Below the pieces are notes generated by a model. That model saw nothing but the letters and a program-made list of their open reading frames with translations. It ran no database searches and had not been told where the DNA came from. The position numbers and the translations under genes were made by a program. A stretch of DNA of 64,000 nucleotides from the NCBI RefSeq assembly GCF_025909975.1, contig NZ_JAPCIO010000001.1, positions 124,001-188,000 on the forward strand, given 5' to 3'. The DNA comes from Flavobacterium lacisediminis. GTDB lineage: Bacteria; Bacteroidota; Bacteroidia; Flavobacteriales; Flavobacteriaceae. Below are positions 1-9,474 of this stretch, in pieces (positions within the stretch are counted from its first letter, which is position 1; every line of letters begins with the position of its first letter).

Positions 1-3000
1 ATTTAAACATTGCGGAAGAACAACCTATCTTAAATATTAATTTATCGGGAGATTTACCTTTAGATAAATTAAAAGATTATGCCGAATATTTAGAAGATAA
101 AATCGAAAGATTACCACAAATTAAAGAAGCAGCTATTCGTGGCGCTCAAGAAAAAGAAGTGGAAATCGCAGTAGATATTTACAAAATGACGGCAGCTCAA
201 GTCAGTTTTGATGATATTATCGGAGCTGTTTCAAGAGAAAACACAACTATTTCTGGTGGAAATGTAGTCAATAACGGCATCAAGAAAAACATTCGTGTAG
301 TAGGAGAAATTGAAAATCCTGCCGAATTGGAAGACGTTGTGGTTAAAAAACAAGATGGCGTTGTGTATCTTAAAGATATTGCAACCATTAAATTTCAACC
401 TAAAGAAGCTACAACACATGCCAGAGAATATGGTAATGCAGTAGTAATGTTAGATGTTAAAAAACGTAGCGGTAAAAACATGATTGAGGCTACAGAAAGC
501 ATCAAACAAATTGTAAAACAAGCACAAGACGATTATTTTCCTTCGAATTTAAAAATTTCTATGGCAAATGATCAATCTTCAAGAACCATTAACCAAGTAG
601 ATGATTTAGTAAACAACATCATTTTTGGAGTATTACTTGTAGTAGGTGTTTTGATGTTTTTCTTAGGATTTAGAAGTGCACTTTTCGTTGGTTTTGCCAT
701 TCCGCTTTCTATGTTTATGTCGTACATTATTTTAGCTTCATTTGGAGTAACTTTAAATACGATGGTATTATTTGCCTTAGTAATGGGACTCGGAATGCTA
801 GTTGATAACGGAATTGTAGTAGTAGAAAACGTACATTCGTTAATGAGTCAAGGATTAAGCCGAAAGCAAGCTGCTATTGAAGGTGTTGGAGAAATTGCAT
901 GGCCTATTATTGCATCAACTGCAACCACTTTAGCTGCCTTTTTCCCATTGGGATTATGGCCTGGAACTATGGGTAAATTCATGATTTATTTTCCTATGAC
1001 GCTTTCTGTTGTATTGTTTTCATCATTGTTTGTAGCATTAGTCATCAATGCACTTATTAATGCCGAATTCATGCAATTAGAAGAAAAAGAAATGTCTCAA
1101 AAAACCTTAATTCGTTTGAGTAGCCTTGTTGGAGGAATAGGATTAATTATAGTAATTCTTGGTTTTTCAACCAGCACAGATGGTTTAAAAGGAATTGGAA
1201 ATTTAATGGTTTTCTTTGCTGTAATGCTTTGGGTTTACAAATATTATTTGTCAAGAGCTCAAAAATATTTTATGGAAGTCTCATTAGTAAAACTTGAAAA
1301 CTTTTATAAAAAATCGCTGATTTATGTTTTGAGCGGTAAAAGACCTTATTATTTTTTATTTGGAACCGTTGGCCTTTTAGTTTTCTCATTTATTTTAGTG
1401 GGAATTGCTCAACCAAAAGTTTTGTTCTTTCCTGAAAATCAGCCTAACCAAATTATAACGTATATCGAATTCCCGGAAGGAACTGATATTGCTAAAACCA
1501 ATGCTTTTACAAAAGAAATTGAGAAAAAAGTATATGCTGTAGCCAATAAATATACCGATGAAGAGAATTTTAACTTTATGGTTGAATCTGGTGTAGCACA
1601 AGTTGGTGAAGGTGCTGGAAATCCTCAAACTGATGGTGCTTCGCAAAATGAAATGCCACACAGAGGAAAAATCACACTTTCAATGCGTGAGTTCAAATTC
1701 AGAAAAGGTTTAAACAGTAGTGACTTGATGAATGAAATTCGCGCAGCTGTTAAAGGTTATCCTGGAGTATCTATTGTAGTAGATAAAGATCAAAATGGTC
1801 CTCCGTCTGGATATAAAATCAATATTGAAATTTCTGGCGAAAATTATAATGACATGTTAATTGAAGCTGAAAAAGTAAAAGATTTTATCAACTCCAAAAA
1901 CATTGCCGGAATTGAAGAATTAAAACTAGATGTAAATAAATCAAAACCAGGATTAGAAGTTGTTGTTGATAGAAAAATTGCTGGGCAATTAGGCATTTCA
2001 ACCGCTCAAGTTGGTCAAACACTACGTCGTTCTGTATATGGAGAAAAAATTTCGACCTATAAAGAAGACAAAGATGATTATGAAATAAATGTACGTTTTA
2101 ACGAAGATTTGAAAAATGATAACAGTGCCATTTTTAATCAACCTGTAACATTTAGAGACCAAGCTACTGGAAGATTACAACAAGTTCCAATTGCTGCGTT
2201 AGTAGAAAAAACAAATACATCTTCATTCAATACCATCAAACGTAAAAACTTAAAACGAGTAATTACAGTATATTCAAATGTATTAGAAGGTTATAATGCG
2301 AATGAAATTGTTGGTACGCTTAAAAAAGAAATGGCAACTTATAAAATGCCGAAAGACACCAACTTTGCCTTTACAGGTGAACAAGAAGAACAAGAGAAAA
2401 ACTCATCTTTCTTATTCAAAGCTTTATTAATCGCAATGGGTGGAATTATTTTAGTAATGGTAGCACAGTTTAATTCGATTTCAAAACCAGCTATTATTAT
2501 GTTTACCGTAATCTTAAGTTTTATTGGTGTATTCTTGGGATTAGTAATTTTTAGAGACGATTTCGTAATTATTATGACCATGATGGGAATTATTTCTCTT
2601 GCCGGAATTGTAGTAAACAATGGAATTGTATTAATAGATTACACCCAATTATTATTAGACCGAAAAGTAGCCGAATTAGGTTTAGAAGAAGGATCAATCT
2701 TAAGTAAACAAGATTATTTTGATGCTATTGTTGAAGGTGGTCGTTCAAGATTACGCCCAGTATTGTTAACGGCTATTACAACGGTTTTAGGTTTAATTCC
2801 ATTAGCAATTGGTTTAAATATCGACTTCTTCGGATTATTCATCAACTACAACCCTAATATTTATATGGGTGGAGACAACGTAATTTTCTGGGGACCTTTA
2901 GCTAAAACGGTTATTTACGGATTAATATTTGCAACATTCCTTACGTTGATTATTGTTCCCGTGATGTTCTTCTTATTAAACAGAATGAAAATCAAAATTA

Positions 3001-3044
3001 AGAACCGAAAAAACAAAGAAACTGAAATCTTACCATCAGTATAA
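1..3044 (+). CDS. RND-family efflux permease (AcrB-like), 5' end outside window
   Basis: Inner-membrane proton-driven pump subunit of a tripartite efflux system. The reading frame is open from base 3 with no stop, so the gene enters from the left edge; a GTG at 159 is internal and not a start. Visible are the paired hydrophobic blocks of the RND fold, a TM4 segment GMLVDNGIVVVENV and a TM10 segment GIVVNNGIVLIDYT. TM4 keeps one acidic residue of the proton relay but has Asn where AcrB has its second Asp, and TM10 has Asn-Asn instead of the AcrB lysine region; other RND subfamilies share this pattern. The C-terminus is short and basic. The membrane-fusion and outer-membrane partners would lie to the left, outside the window. 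Substrate cannot be told. Confidence 0.93.
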   Translation, partial: LNIAEEQPILNINLSGDLPLDKLKDYAEYLEDKIERLPQIKEAAIRGAQEKEVEIAVDIYKMTAAQVSFDDIIGAVSRENTTISGGNVVNNGIKKNIRVVGEIENPAELEDVVVKKQDGVVYLKDIATIKFQPKEATTHAREYGNAVVMLDVKKRSGKNMIEATESIKQIVKQAQDDYFPSNLKISMANDQSSRTINQVDDLVNNIIFGVLLVVGVLMFFLGFRSALFVGFAIPLSMFMSYIILASFGVTLNTMVLFALVMGLGMLVDNGIVVVENVHSLMSQGLSRKQAAIEGVGEIAWPIIASTATTLAAFFPLGLWPGTMGKFMIYFPMTLSVVLFSSLFVALVINALINAEFMQLEEKEMSQKTLIRLSSLVGGIGLIIVILGFSTSTDGLKGIGNLMVFFAVMLWVYKYYLSRAQKYFMEVSLVKLENFYKKSLIYVLSGKRPYYFLFGTVGLLVFSFILVGIAQPKVLFFPENQPNQIITYIEFPEGTDIAKTNAFTKEIEKKVYAVANKYTDEENFNFMVESGVAQVGEGAGNPQTDGASQNEMPHRGKITLSMREFKFRKGLNSSDLMNEIRAAVKGYPGVSIVVDKDQNGPPSGYKINIEISGENYNDMLIEAEKVKDFINSKNIAGIEELKLDVNKSKPGLEVVVDRKIAGQLGISTAQVGQTLRRSVYGEKISTYKEDKDDYEINVRFNEDLKNDNSAIFNQPVTFRDQATGRLQQVPIAALVEKTNTSSFNTIKRKNLKRVITVYSNVLEGYNANEIVGTLKKEMATYKMPKDTNFAFTGEQEEQEKNSSFLFKALLIAMGGIILVMVAQFNSISKPAIIMFTVILSFIGVFLGLVIFRDDFVIIMTMMGIISLAGIVVNNGIVLIDYTQLLLDRKVAELGLEEGSILSKQDYFDAIVEGGRSRLRPVLLTAITTVLGLIPLAIGLNIDFFGLFINYNPNIYMGGDNVIFWGPLAKTVIYGLIFATFLTLIIVPVMFFLLNRMKIKIKNRKNKETEILPSV

Positions 3045-3049
3045 AACAA

Positions 3050-3079
3050 AAAAGTCCCGATAAAATCGGGACTTTTTTT
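3050..3079. terminator. Bidirectional Rho-independent terminator
   Basis: The arms AGTCCCGA (3053-3060) and TCGGGACT (3066-3073) are flanked by A and T runs. It lies between the convergent efflux pump and MORN-protein genes. The same stem recurs after the cold-shock gene at about 7000. Confidence 0.9.
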
Positions 3080-3094
3080 ATACTTTAAATTGAA

Positions 3095-3439
3095 TTAGTT
3101 TTTAACTAAAACATCTTTTGACCATTTTTTTACTTCAGCAATTCTACTATCAGAAAAATCAACTTCGCTTAATGAAGAGTCACTCCAGAAAAACCATTTA
3201 CCAGTTTTAGTTCCTTTGTTATATTCTCCAATAGATTGTTTGCTGCCATCTTCGTTATAAGCCATCCATTTTCCATGTAATTTTCCATCCAAGTAATAAC
3301 CTTCTTGTTTTACTTGTCCGTTATCATAATAATATGTTGCTTTTACCATTTGGTCAACCACTTCTAATTTTGGTTTTACTTCTTGTGCAAATGACAAACT
3401 TGAAACCAATAAAACTGCTGCAATCACTAATTTTTTCAT
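3095..3439 (-). CDS. Secreted MORN-repeat (YwqK-type) protein
   Basis: A 114-residue exported protein. An N-terminal signal peptide ends near SSLSFAQ at residue 19. The mature part has three MORN-like units of the pattern YYxNGQxKxEGxYxxGKxHGKW (around residues 36-85). MORN repeats form short beta-hairpins and are often surface or membrane associated. Proteins like this are frequently auto-annotated as YwqK-type antitoxins, but no toxin gene lies next to it and the signal peptide argues against a cytoplasmic antitoxin. Function unknown. It is a single-gene unit, convergent with the efflux pump. Confidence 0.75.
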   Translation of the reverse strand: MKKLVIAAVLLVSSLSFAQEVKPKLEVVDQMVKATYYYDNGQVKQEGYYLDGKLHGKWMAYNEDGSKQSIGEYNKGTKTGKWFFWSDSSLSEVDFSDSRIAEVKKWSKDVLVKN

Positions 3440-3546
3440 AGTCTTTTCTTTTTTAGGTTAACATTACAGAAACAAATATAAAATTTATTTTACAATAAAA
3501 AAACTTTTGCTTAACAATTTGGTAACATTGGATAAAAATTTAACAT

Positions 3547-3581
3547 TAAAAAAGCCAATACGTAATGTATTGGCTTTAAAT
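3547..3581 (-). terminator. Rho-independent terminator of the TlpA-like gene
   Basis: An 11-bp perfect stem (3551-3561 with 3567-3577, loop GTAAT) has an A-run on its left side, which is a U-tract on the minus strand. It lies just after the 3603-4610 gene. Confidence 0.85.
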
Positions 3582-3602
3582 AGGATATAAAAATAGAGGT
3601 TG

Positions 3603-4610
3603 TTATTTCACTAAACCATCTAATAATTCAATTAATGTTGTAGAAGAAGGTCTTGGTGCATCCGCCTTAACTACATTTCCATTTGGATCAATTAATATGA
3701 ATCTTGGAATTGAATTAATTCCAAAAGCTTTTACAAATTCAGAAGTCCAGTTTTTATCAGCAAATAATTGAATTCCACCCAATTCTTTAGTAACTACCAT
3801 TTTTTTCCATTTCTCATAATCCTTTTCTGTATCAACAGAAATACTCACAAACTCGATATTCTTTCCGTGATATTTTGCTTCTACTTTCTTTAAATGAGGA
3901 ATCTCAGCCAAACAAGGTCCACACCAAGTAGCCCAAACATCAATATATACATATTTTCCTCTTAAATCTTCTAACTTGGTTTTTCCTCCTTTGTGATTTT
4001 CATAATCAAATGATGGAGAAACAATGCCTTCCATTTTCTTAGCTGCTAGTTTTTGATTGTAATAATCTAACAAGAATTTTTCTTCTTGATCAAACGAAGG
4101 ACGTAACATTTTTACTAAAGTTTCATCAAAACCTTTCCCATCAATCATGCTAATATCATTCGCTTTCTTTTTAGCCAATGCGTCTTTAAACGTAGCTTCG
4201 TCAGCATCAAATAATGCTTCTAACTCCATCTCAAACTTTTCATCAGATAATGCTTTTTTAGCTAAATAGTTATTTTCATTAGCCCCATTTCCCTTGTAAA
4301 CAATAGTTTCATCAAAATCTTTAGTATCTAATGTCAACTTTAGATCGTAACCATTTTTCAAAAACATAGTAGTTCCTTCGTTACCATCATTTAAACGGTA
4401 TAATCCTCCATCTTTTGAAGCTTCAAAAGTGGTTTGAAACTCACCTTTTTTATTAATCCCAACTTTTTGTTTGAAAGATCTTCCCGAAGAAATAGTAATC
4501 GTGTCCGAAAATCTATTTGCAATTTTTACGTTTAAAGAAACGGTATTGGTTGTATTTTGAGCAAATCCTGAAAGAATTGCGGCAAAAAACAAAATGAATG
4601 CTTTTTTCAT
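3603..4610 (-). CDS. TlpA-like thiol-disulfide oxidoreductase, exported
   Basis: A 335-residue periplasmic thioredoxin-like protein. A signal peptide (residues 1-17, ending GFAQ) is followed by a roughly 170-residue N-terminal domain of the kind found ahead of TlpA/ResA domains in Bacteroidota. The C-terminal thioredoxin fold carries the redox motif WATWCGPC and, later, the cis-Pro segment SIPRFILIDPNG. Family role: reduces or isomerises disulfides outside the cytoplasm, for example in cytochrome c maturation or oxidative-stress defence. The substrate cannot be told from context, because the neighbours (MORN protein and divergent aspS) are unrelated. Confidence 0.88.
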   Translation of the reverse strand: MKKAFILFFAAILSGFAQNTTNTVSLNVKIANRFSDTITISSGRSFKQKVGINKKGEFQTTFEASKDGGLYRLNDGNEGTTMFLKNGYDLKLTLDTKDFDETIVYKGNGANENNYLAKKALSDEKFEMELEALFDADEATFKDALAKKKANDISMIDGKGFDETLVKMLRPSFDQEEKFLLDYYNQKLAAKKMEGIVSPSFDYENHKGGKTKLEDLRGKYVYIDVWATWCGPCLAEIPHLKKVEAKYHGKNIEFVSISVDTEKDYEKWKKMVVTKELGGIQLFADKNWTSEFVKAFGINSIPRFILIDPNGNVVKADAPRPSSTTLIELLDGLVK

Positions 4611-4677
4611 GTTTTAAAAGTGTTATTTATTGAATCAAATCTATTAAATTTAAACGAATAAAATTAATATTTGTTAC

Positions 4678-4685
4678 TACATTTG
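4678..4685 (+). promoter_or_regulatory. Candidate -7 box of the aspS promoter
   Basis: TACATTTG matches the Bacteroidota TAnnTTTG box and lies 16 nt before the aspS start codon. No convincing TTG element is seen at the usual distance upstream. Confidence 0.5.
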
Positions 4686-4701
4686 CAAAAAATTTCAAGA
4701 A

Positions 4702-6447
4702 ATGTACAGAAGTCATAACTGTGGCGAATTAAACGCTTCACACATCAATAAAGAAGTTACCCTTGCAGGCTGGGTTCAAAAATCGAGAGATAAAGGATTT
4801 ATGATTTGGGTTGATTTACGTGACCGTTATGGTATCACGCAATTAATCTTTGATGAACAAAGAACCGATAAAGCCGTTATTGAAAAAGCAAAATCTTTAG
4901 GAAGAGAGTTTGTTATTCAAATTAAAGGAACTGTTATTGAGCGCGTTTCTAAAAACCCAAATATGGCAACTGGTGACGTTGAAATCTTAGTTACCGAATT
5001 AACTATTTTAAACGAAGCACAATTGCCTCCATTTACTATCGAAGATGAAACCGATGGTGGCGAAGATATTCGTATGAAATATCGTTACTTAGATATCAGA
5101 AGAAATCCGGTTAAAAACAACTTATTGTTCCGTCATAAAGTATCAATGGAAGTTAGAAAATATCTTTCTGACCAAGGTTTTTGTGATGTAGAAACACCAT
5201 ATTTAATTAAATCTACTCCAGAAGGTGCGCGTGATTTCGTAGTACCAAGTAGAATGAATGAAGGTCAATTTTACGCACTTCCTCAATCACCACAAACGTT
5301 TAAACAATTATTGATGGTAGGTGGAATGGATAAATATTTCCAAATTGTGAAATGTTTCCGTGACGAAGATTTACGTGCTGACCGTCAACCAGAATTTACA
5401 CAAATCGACTGTGAAATGGCATTCGTAGAGCAGGAAGATATTTTAGATATGTTCGAAGGCTTAACACGTCATTTACTAAAAGAAATCAAAGGAATTGAAG
5501 TAGATAAATTCCCAAGAATTACTTACGATTACGCCATGAAAACCTACGGTAATGACAAACCAGATATTCGTTTTGAAATGAAATTTGGTGAGTTAAATGC
5601 TGTTGCCCAACATAAAGATTTCCCAGTATTCAATTCAGCTGAATTAGTAGTTGGAATCGCTGCACCAGGCTGTGCAAATTATACAAGAAAAGAAATTGAC
5701 GCTTTAATTGATTGGGTAAAACGCCCTCAAGTTGGAGCTTCAGGAATGGTATATTTAAAATGTGAAGAAGATGGTTCGTTCAAATCATCTGTAGATAAAT
5801 TCTACGATCAAGAAGATTTGAAAAAATGGGCCGAAATTACCAATGCAAAACCGGGTGATTTAATTTTAATCTTATCTGGAAACGCAAATAAAGTAAGAAC
5901 TCAATTATCAGCTTTAAGAATGGAAGTGGCTACTCGTTTAGGTTTGAGAAAATCAGACGAATTTGCGCCATTATGGGTAGTAGATTTCCCATTATTAGAA
6001 TGGGACGAAGAAAGCGGAAGATACCACGCAATGCACCACCCTTTTACATCGCCAAAACCAGAAGACATGGCATTAATTGAAACCGAACCAGGAAAAGTTC
6101 GCGCTAATGCTTATGATATGGTATTAAATGGAAACGAAATTGGTGGAGGTTCTATTCGTATTCATGACAGAGAATTACAAAGTAGAATGTTTGATTTGTT
6201 AGGATTTAGCAAAGAAGAAGCTTTATCTCAGTTTGGATTTTTAATGAATGCCTTTGAATTTGGAGCGCCACCACACGGAGGTTTAGCTTTTGGATTGGAT
6301 AGATTGGTTTCTATTTTAGGCGGACAAGAAACGATTCGTGACTTTATTGCTTTCCCTAAAAACAACTCAGGAAGAGACGTAATGATTGATGCTCCGTCAA
6401 CTATTGATGAAGCACAATTACAAGAATTACATATTAAATTAAGATAA
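4702..6447 (+). CDS. aspS: Aspartyl-tRNA synthetase
   Basis: A 581-residue class II synthetase that charges tRNA-Asp. It has an N-terminal OB-fold anticodon-binding domain (residues 1-105, with [20 protein letters not shown]), motif 1 around residue 140-170, motif 2 ([18 protein letters not shown]), a bacterial-type GAD insertion domain, and motif 3 ([16 protein letters not shown]). Length and the GAD insert fit the bacterial-type enzyme. Whether it is discriminating or also serves tRNA-Asn cannot be settled here. The next small gene begins one base after its stop. Confidence 0.98.
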   Translation: MYRSHNCGELNASHINKEVTLAGWVQKSRDKGFMIWVDLRDRYGITQLIFDEQRTDKAVIEKAKSLGREFVIQIKGTVIERVSKNPNMATGDVEILVTELTILNEAQLPPFTIEDETDGGEDIRMKYRYLDIRRNPVKNNLLFRHKVSMEVRKYLSDQGFCDVETPYLIKSTPEGARDFVVPSRMNEGQFYALPQSPQTFKQLLMVGGMDKYFQIVKCFRDEDLRADRQPEFTQIDCEMAFVEQEDILDMFEGLTRHLLKEIKGIEVDKFPRITYDYAMKTYGNDKPDIRFEMKFGELNAVAQHKDFPVFNSAELVVGIAAPGCANYTRKEIDALIDWVKRPQVGASGMVYLKCEEDGSFKSSVDKFYDQEDLKKWAEITNAKPGDLILILSGNANKVRTQLSALRMEVATRLGLRKSDEFAPLWVVDFPLLEWDEESGRYHAMHHPFTSPKPEDMALIETEPGKVRANAYDMVLNGNEIGGGSIRIHDRELQSRMFDLLGFSKEEALSQFGFLMNAFEFGAPPHGGLAFGLDRLVSILGGQETIRDFIAFPKNNSGRDVMIDAPSTIDEAQLQELHIKLR

Positions 6448-6448
6448 C

Positions 6449-6679
6449 ATGAAAAAGATTCTAATTGGTCTTATCGTAACCATTGCTTGCCTTATTTCTT
6501 TTGGATATTTTCAAAAAAACAACGGCTTAAATGGCGATAAATGGATTGGAATTGGAATTTTATTAGTAGCTTTCGTTTTAATGCCATTGTTTTTATATTC
6601 GAGATTTAAGAACAAAGAAACGAGAGAAAGAATGCTAAACTTAAGTTCAAAGAAAAAAGAAGACACTGATAATCAGTAA
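6449..6679 (+). CDS. Small two-helix membrane protein
   Basis: A 76-residue protein with two predicted membrane helices (about residues 3-21 and 33-51), then a basic cytoplasmic tail rich in Lys, Arg and Glu. It starts one base after the aspS stop codon, so it is probably translated from the aspS transcript. I recognise no family; codon use matches its neighbours and the short gap supports a real gene. Confidence 0.65.
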   Translation: MKKILIGLIVTIACLISFGYFQKNNGLNGDKWIGIGILLVAFVLMPLFLYSRFKNKETRERMLNLSSKKKEDTDNQ

Positions 6680-6703
6680 TTTTGAAATATTTTTAACTTT
6701 TTC

Positions 6704-6733
6704 TTGTTCGTGTCGTAAATAAGTATATCTTTG
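6704..6733 (+). promoter_or_regulatory. Promoter of the cold-shock gene
   Basis: TTG (6704-6706), a 19-nt spacer, then TATCTTTG (6726-6733) matches the Bacteroidota housekeeping consensus TTG-N17-23-TAnnTTTG. About 30 nt of leader remain before the start codon. Confidence 0.75.
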
Positions 6734-6763
6734 AAGTATTATTAATTTTTTTATATTACAAAA

Positions 6764-6964
6764 ATGCGCACAGGCAAAGTTAAATTCTTCAATGAATCAA
6801 AAGGTTACGGTTTTATTACAGATGATGAAACAGGAAAAGACATTTTCGTACACGCAAGCGGAATGAGAGTTGAATCTCTTAATGAAGGTGATGCAGTTAG
6901 CTACGAAGAAGAAGAAGGAAGAAAAGGTAAAGTAGCTGCTCAAGTAGTAGTTATCGAAGACTAA
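6764..6964 (+). CDS. Cold-shock domain protein
   Basis: A 66-residue single cold-shock domain, the usual CspA length. The RNA-binding motifs are clear: KGYGFI (RNP1, residues 14-19) and DIFVHASG (RNP2, residues 27-34). Family role: binds single-stranded RNA or DNA and melts secondary structure. It has its own promoter with a short leader and its own terminator, so it is a monocistronic unit. Which csp paralogue it is cannot be told. Confidence 0.95.
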   Translation: MRTGKVKFFNESKGYGFITDDETGKDIFVHASGMRVESLNEGDAVSYEEEEGRKGKVAAQVVVIED

Positions 6965-6994
6965 TATATATTATTTTTTGATTACCTAGAAAGA

Positions 6995-7027
6995 ACAAAG
7001 TCCCGATTAAATCGGGACTTTTTTTTG
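6995..7027. terminator. Bidirectional terminator after the cold-shock gene
   Basis: A 9-bp stem (6999-7007 with 7011-7019) is followed by a run of eight T. It is nearly identical to the hairpin at 3053-3073 and sits between convergent genes. Confidence 0.92.
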
Positions 7028-7028
7028 T

Positions 7029-7511
7029 TTATAACCATTTCTTTTCGTTTTCTGTAGCATCTAAAACATCTATATTAAGCGCTAACTTGAAATGATTAGC
7101 TACTTCAAAAGCATCTTCTTTGTTTACTGTTTTATAAAACGTTATGTGCTTATTACGATTGTAAAACAAGTTTACATGTATAATTTCATATTTTTGAGTA
7201 GTCTCCGCAGTAATAACTCTAACCGTTTGACTTTCATTGGTCTTAAAAACTGATACATATTCAAAATTTGGTATTGGCAACCACTTTCCAACTTTAATAC
7301 CAAATAACGTATGAAAGGTTCTAAACTGTTTAGAAAACAAATTGATTTCGGAACCTTCTGCAGTATTTAATCCCAAACCTATAGCAATAAAAATAAGCGT
7401 CATTAAACCACCAGTTAAAAGAAGCATTAAAACACCTAAAATTGTAAATGCAATTCCAAAAAAACGCTTTACAAAAGAAATTTCTTTTTGATAACTTATA
7501 ATATTATTCAT
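7029..7511 (-). CDS. Membrane protein of unknown function
   Basis: A 160-residue protein. One or two hydrophobic helices lie at residues 15-50 (LTGGLMTLIFIAIGLGLNT), followed by a roughly 100-residue soluble domain with alternating beta-type sequence. I recognise no named family. It lies downstream of the TonB receptor gene on the same strand, but a terminator fills the 55-nt gap and ends only a few bases before this start codon, so it may be read by limited read-through or from a promoter inside the upstream gene. Confidence 0.7.
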   Translation of the reverse strand: MNNIISYQKEISFVKRFFGIAFTILGVLMLLLTGGLMTLIFIAIGLGLNTAEGSEINLFSKQFRTFHTLFGIKVGKWLPIPNFEYVSVFKTNESQTVRVITAETTQKYEIIHVNLFYNRNKHITFYKTVNKEDAFEVANHFKLALNIDVLDATENEKKWL

Positions 7512-7514
7512 AAT

Positions 7515-7546
7515 AAAAAAAGGATTACAATGTTGTAATCCTTTTC
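7515..7546 (-). terminator. Terminator of the TonB receptor gene
   Basis: A 13-bp perfect stem (7518-7530 with 7533-7545, 2-nt loop) has its minus-strand U-tract ending about 4 nt before the ATG at 7511. Confidence 0.85.
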
Positions 7547-7566
7547 AAATATAAAAATAGTTTTTC

Positions 7567-9390
7567 TTATTTAAACAAGTATTTCATACCAAACATAACA
7601 TTTCCTTTTGGCATAGGTACCATACCTGCTTCAACATAGTCTGTGTTGAAAATATTATTAGCATAAACAGAGAACTCTAATGCTTTTACTTGATAGGATG
7701 CGCTAATATCCCAAATATTGTAACTAACTCCAGAAGTTCTTTCTACATATCTATATCCAATTGAATTGCTGAAATTTTTGAACCATTGCATTGCATAATT
7801 TCCAACAAATTGATGCTTCATAGAATTAATTGAATATCTAGAATAGGCTGCATCCGTTTTTTTAACTTCATCTTCAATAAAAGTATATCCTAATTTGATT
7901 TTTTGTTGCAAAGCGTTTACAGTAAATCTATATTCCATATTAGATTCAAAACCTTTTGTGTTTACATCTTGAATATTTTGAGGTGTATAAACTAAATCAG
8001 ATTCTGTTAATCTTACATAATCAATCAAGTCATTTGAATCTCTATTGAATGCCGCAAAAGCAAAATCAAATCTTGATGTTGTCCATTTTAATCCAATTTC
8101 TTCCGAAAAAGCTTCTTCTGGCTGTAAATTTTCGTTTCCGATAGCTTGTGGACCTACATAATATAAATCGGTATAAGTTGGCACTCTATAGGTATATCCA
8201 ACATTTCCATAAACTCTTACATTGGAAGTAACTTGATATCCTAAATCTAAACCTGGAAAAGCTTTACTATCAAAATCAGAAAAATAAGAAACTGCCAAGC
8301 CAGGAGTTAAATCAAACTTTTTATCGAAGAACTGAAAACGATGCTCTAAAAATAAAGAAACCATTTCTCTCGAATTATCTCCTAAACGGTTACTAGAAAT
8401 GTAATATTTAGCCATTTCTACTCCAAAACCAGTGATTCCCACATTTGATTCATAAGAACCATTTAATTCAGCAGCAAATTTATTGGTAATATGTAAATTT
8501 CTATAAATAGACGGATTACTTCTGATGTAGTGGTATTCGTCTTGATTTCTTCTCCAATATACTCTTGGTTTCCAAGTGAAATTTCCATTTTTAATCACGG
8601 TTGAAAGTCCAACTAAACTTGCTTGAGTTTCTTCGTATTGTTCTGTTGCAGATGGAATTCCATAAAAACCATTAGCTCCAAATTTTCTTTCAGAGTAAGA
8701 TGTAAGTAAATTAATTGGTAATTTATTCTTATTAAACTGACTTTTCAACACATAATTAGTATTGTCAAAATCAGTATTATGACGATACCCTTCTGAAAAG
8801 TTTTTAGAAAAATGTACAATATGACTACTCTCTTTTAAACTTACTGTACCTGTAGCTTCAGCAATAAACTGACCAAAAGATCCACCTTGAACTTTAGCTA
8901 TTAAAGAATTTTCAGCAACATCTTTAGTTACAATATTTACAGCCCCTGTAAATGCATTTTGCCCAAAAATACGAGCGGCAGGTCCTTTAATTACTTCAAT
9001 TCTTTTAATAACTTCAATTGGCAACGCTAAGTTCATGGTATGGTGACCAGTTTGAGGATCATCCACTTTAATACCATCAATTAAAAGTAAGGTTTGGTCA
9101 AAACCACCTCCTCTTATGTATAAATCGGCTTGCATTCCGTTTACACCTTGGCGTCTTACATCTACACCTGCTAGTTGTTGCAATGCATCAGCAACATTTG
9201 TAATACCAAGTTTTTTGATATCTTCTGCAGTAACAATTTGAATTGTTCTTGAATTTTCTTTAAAAGGTAAATCAATTCGAGAAGAAGTAACTACAACTTC
9301 TTTAAGAGAATCGGTTTTTAATTCTGATTCTTGAGCATTTCCTATTATAGAGCAAAAAAGTAATGCAGGTAAAAAGTATTTGTTTTTCAT
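7567..9390 (-). CDS. TonB-dependent outer-membrane receptor (BtuB-like)
   Basis: A 607-residue outer-membrane transporter. A signal peptide (residues 1-19, IIGNAQ) is followed by a TonB box (KEVVVTSSR), a plug domain (about residues 45-155, with LYIRGGGFDQTLLLIDG and GQNAFTGAVNIVTKD), and a roughly 450-residue 22-strand barrel ending in GMKYLFK. Length and plug resemble the BtuB/cobalamin and small-siderophore branch rather than SusC, and there is no N-terminal carboxypeptidase-like domain and no SusD partner. The substrate is unknown; no cobalamin riboswitch fits into the 68-nt divergent gap. The divergently transcribed MocR-like regulator may control it. Confidence 0.93.
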   Translation of the reverse strand: MKNKYFLPALLFCSIIGNAQESELKTDSLKEVVVTSSRIDLPFKENSRTIQIVTAEDIKKLGITNVADALQQLAGVDVRRQGVNGMQADLYIRGGGFDQTLLLIDGIKVDDPQTGHHTMNLALPIEVIKRIEVIKGPAARIFGQNAFTGAVNIVTKDVAENSLIAKVQGGSFGQFIAEATGTVSLKESSHIVHFSKNFSEGYRHNTDFDNTNYVLKSQFNKNKLPINLLTSYSERKFGANGFYGIPSATEQYEETQASLVGLSTVIKNGNFTWKPRVYWRRNQDEYHYIRSNPSIYRNLHITNKFAAELNGSYESNVGITGFGVEMAKYYISSNRLGDNSREMVSLFLEHRFQFFDKKFDLTPGLAVSYFSDFDSKAFPGLDLGYQVTSNVRVYGNVGYTYRVPTYTDLYYVGPQAIGNENLQPEEAFSEEIGLKWTTSRFDFAFAAFNRDSNDLIDYVRLTESDLVYTPQNIQDVNTKGFESNMEYRFTVNALQQKIKLGYTFIEDEVKKTDAAYSRYSINSMKHQFVGNYAMQWFKNFSNSIGYRYVERTSGVSYNIWDISASYQVKALEFSVYANNIFNTDYVEAGMVPMPKGNVMFGMKYLFK

Positions 9391-9429
9391 TTGAAATTTA
9401 TTTTAAAACGGTGCAAAAGTCGTAACTTT

Positions 9430-9474
9430 CCGGACGATTAAAATAGTCCAGTTTTAAAATGAAAGATAGTCCGG
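9430..9474. promoter_or_regulatory. Candidate operator with three GTCC half-sites
   Basis: CCGGAC (9430-9435) is an exact inverse of GTCCGG (9469-9474). ATAGTCC occurs as a direct repeat at 9443-9449 and 9466-9472, 23 nt apart. The sites straddle the start codon of the MocR-like regulator, in the gap shared with the TonB receptor. Paired sites spaced about two helix turns fit a dimeric regulator, but this is inference. Confidence 0.4.

Noticed and set aside
3095..3439. MORN protein as an antitoxin of a toxin-antitoxin pair
   Set aside because: It has a signal peptide and no toxin-like neighbour; the antitoxin label is a naming artefact of the family.
7567..9458. Cobalamin riboswitch ahead of the BtuB-like receptor
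   Set aside because: The divergent gap is only 68 nt, too short for a cobalamin riboswitch, and no B12-box-like sequence is seen.
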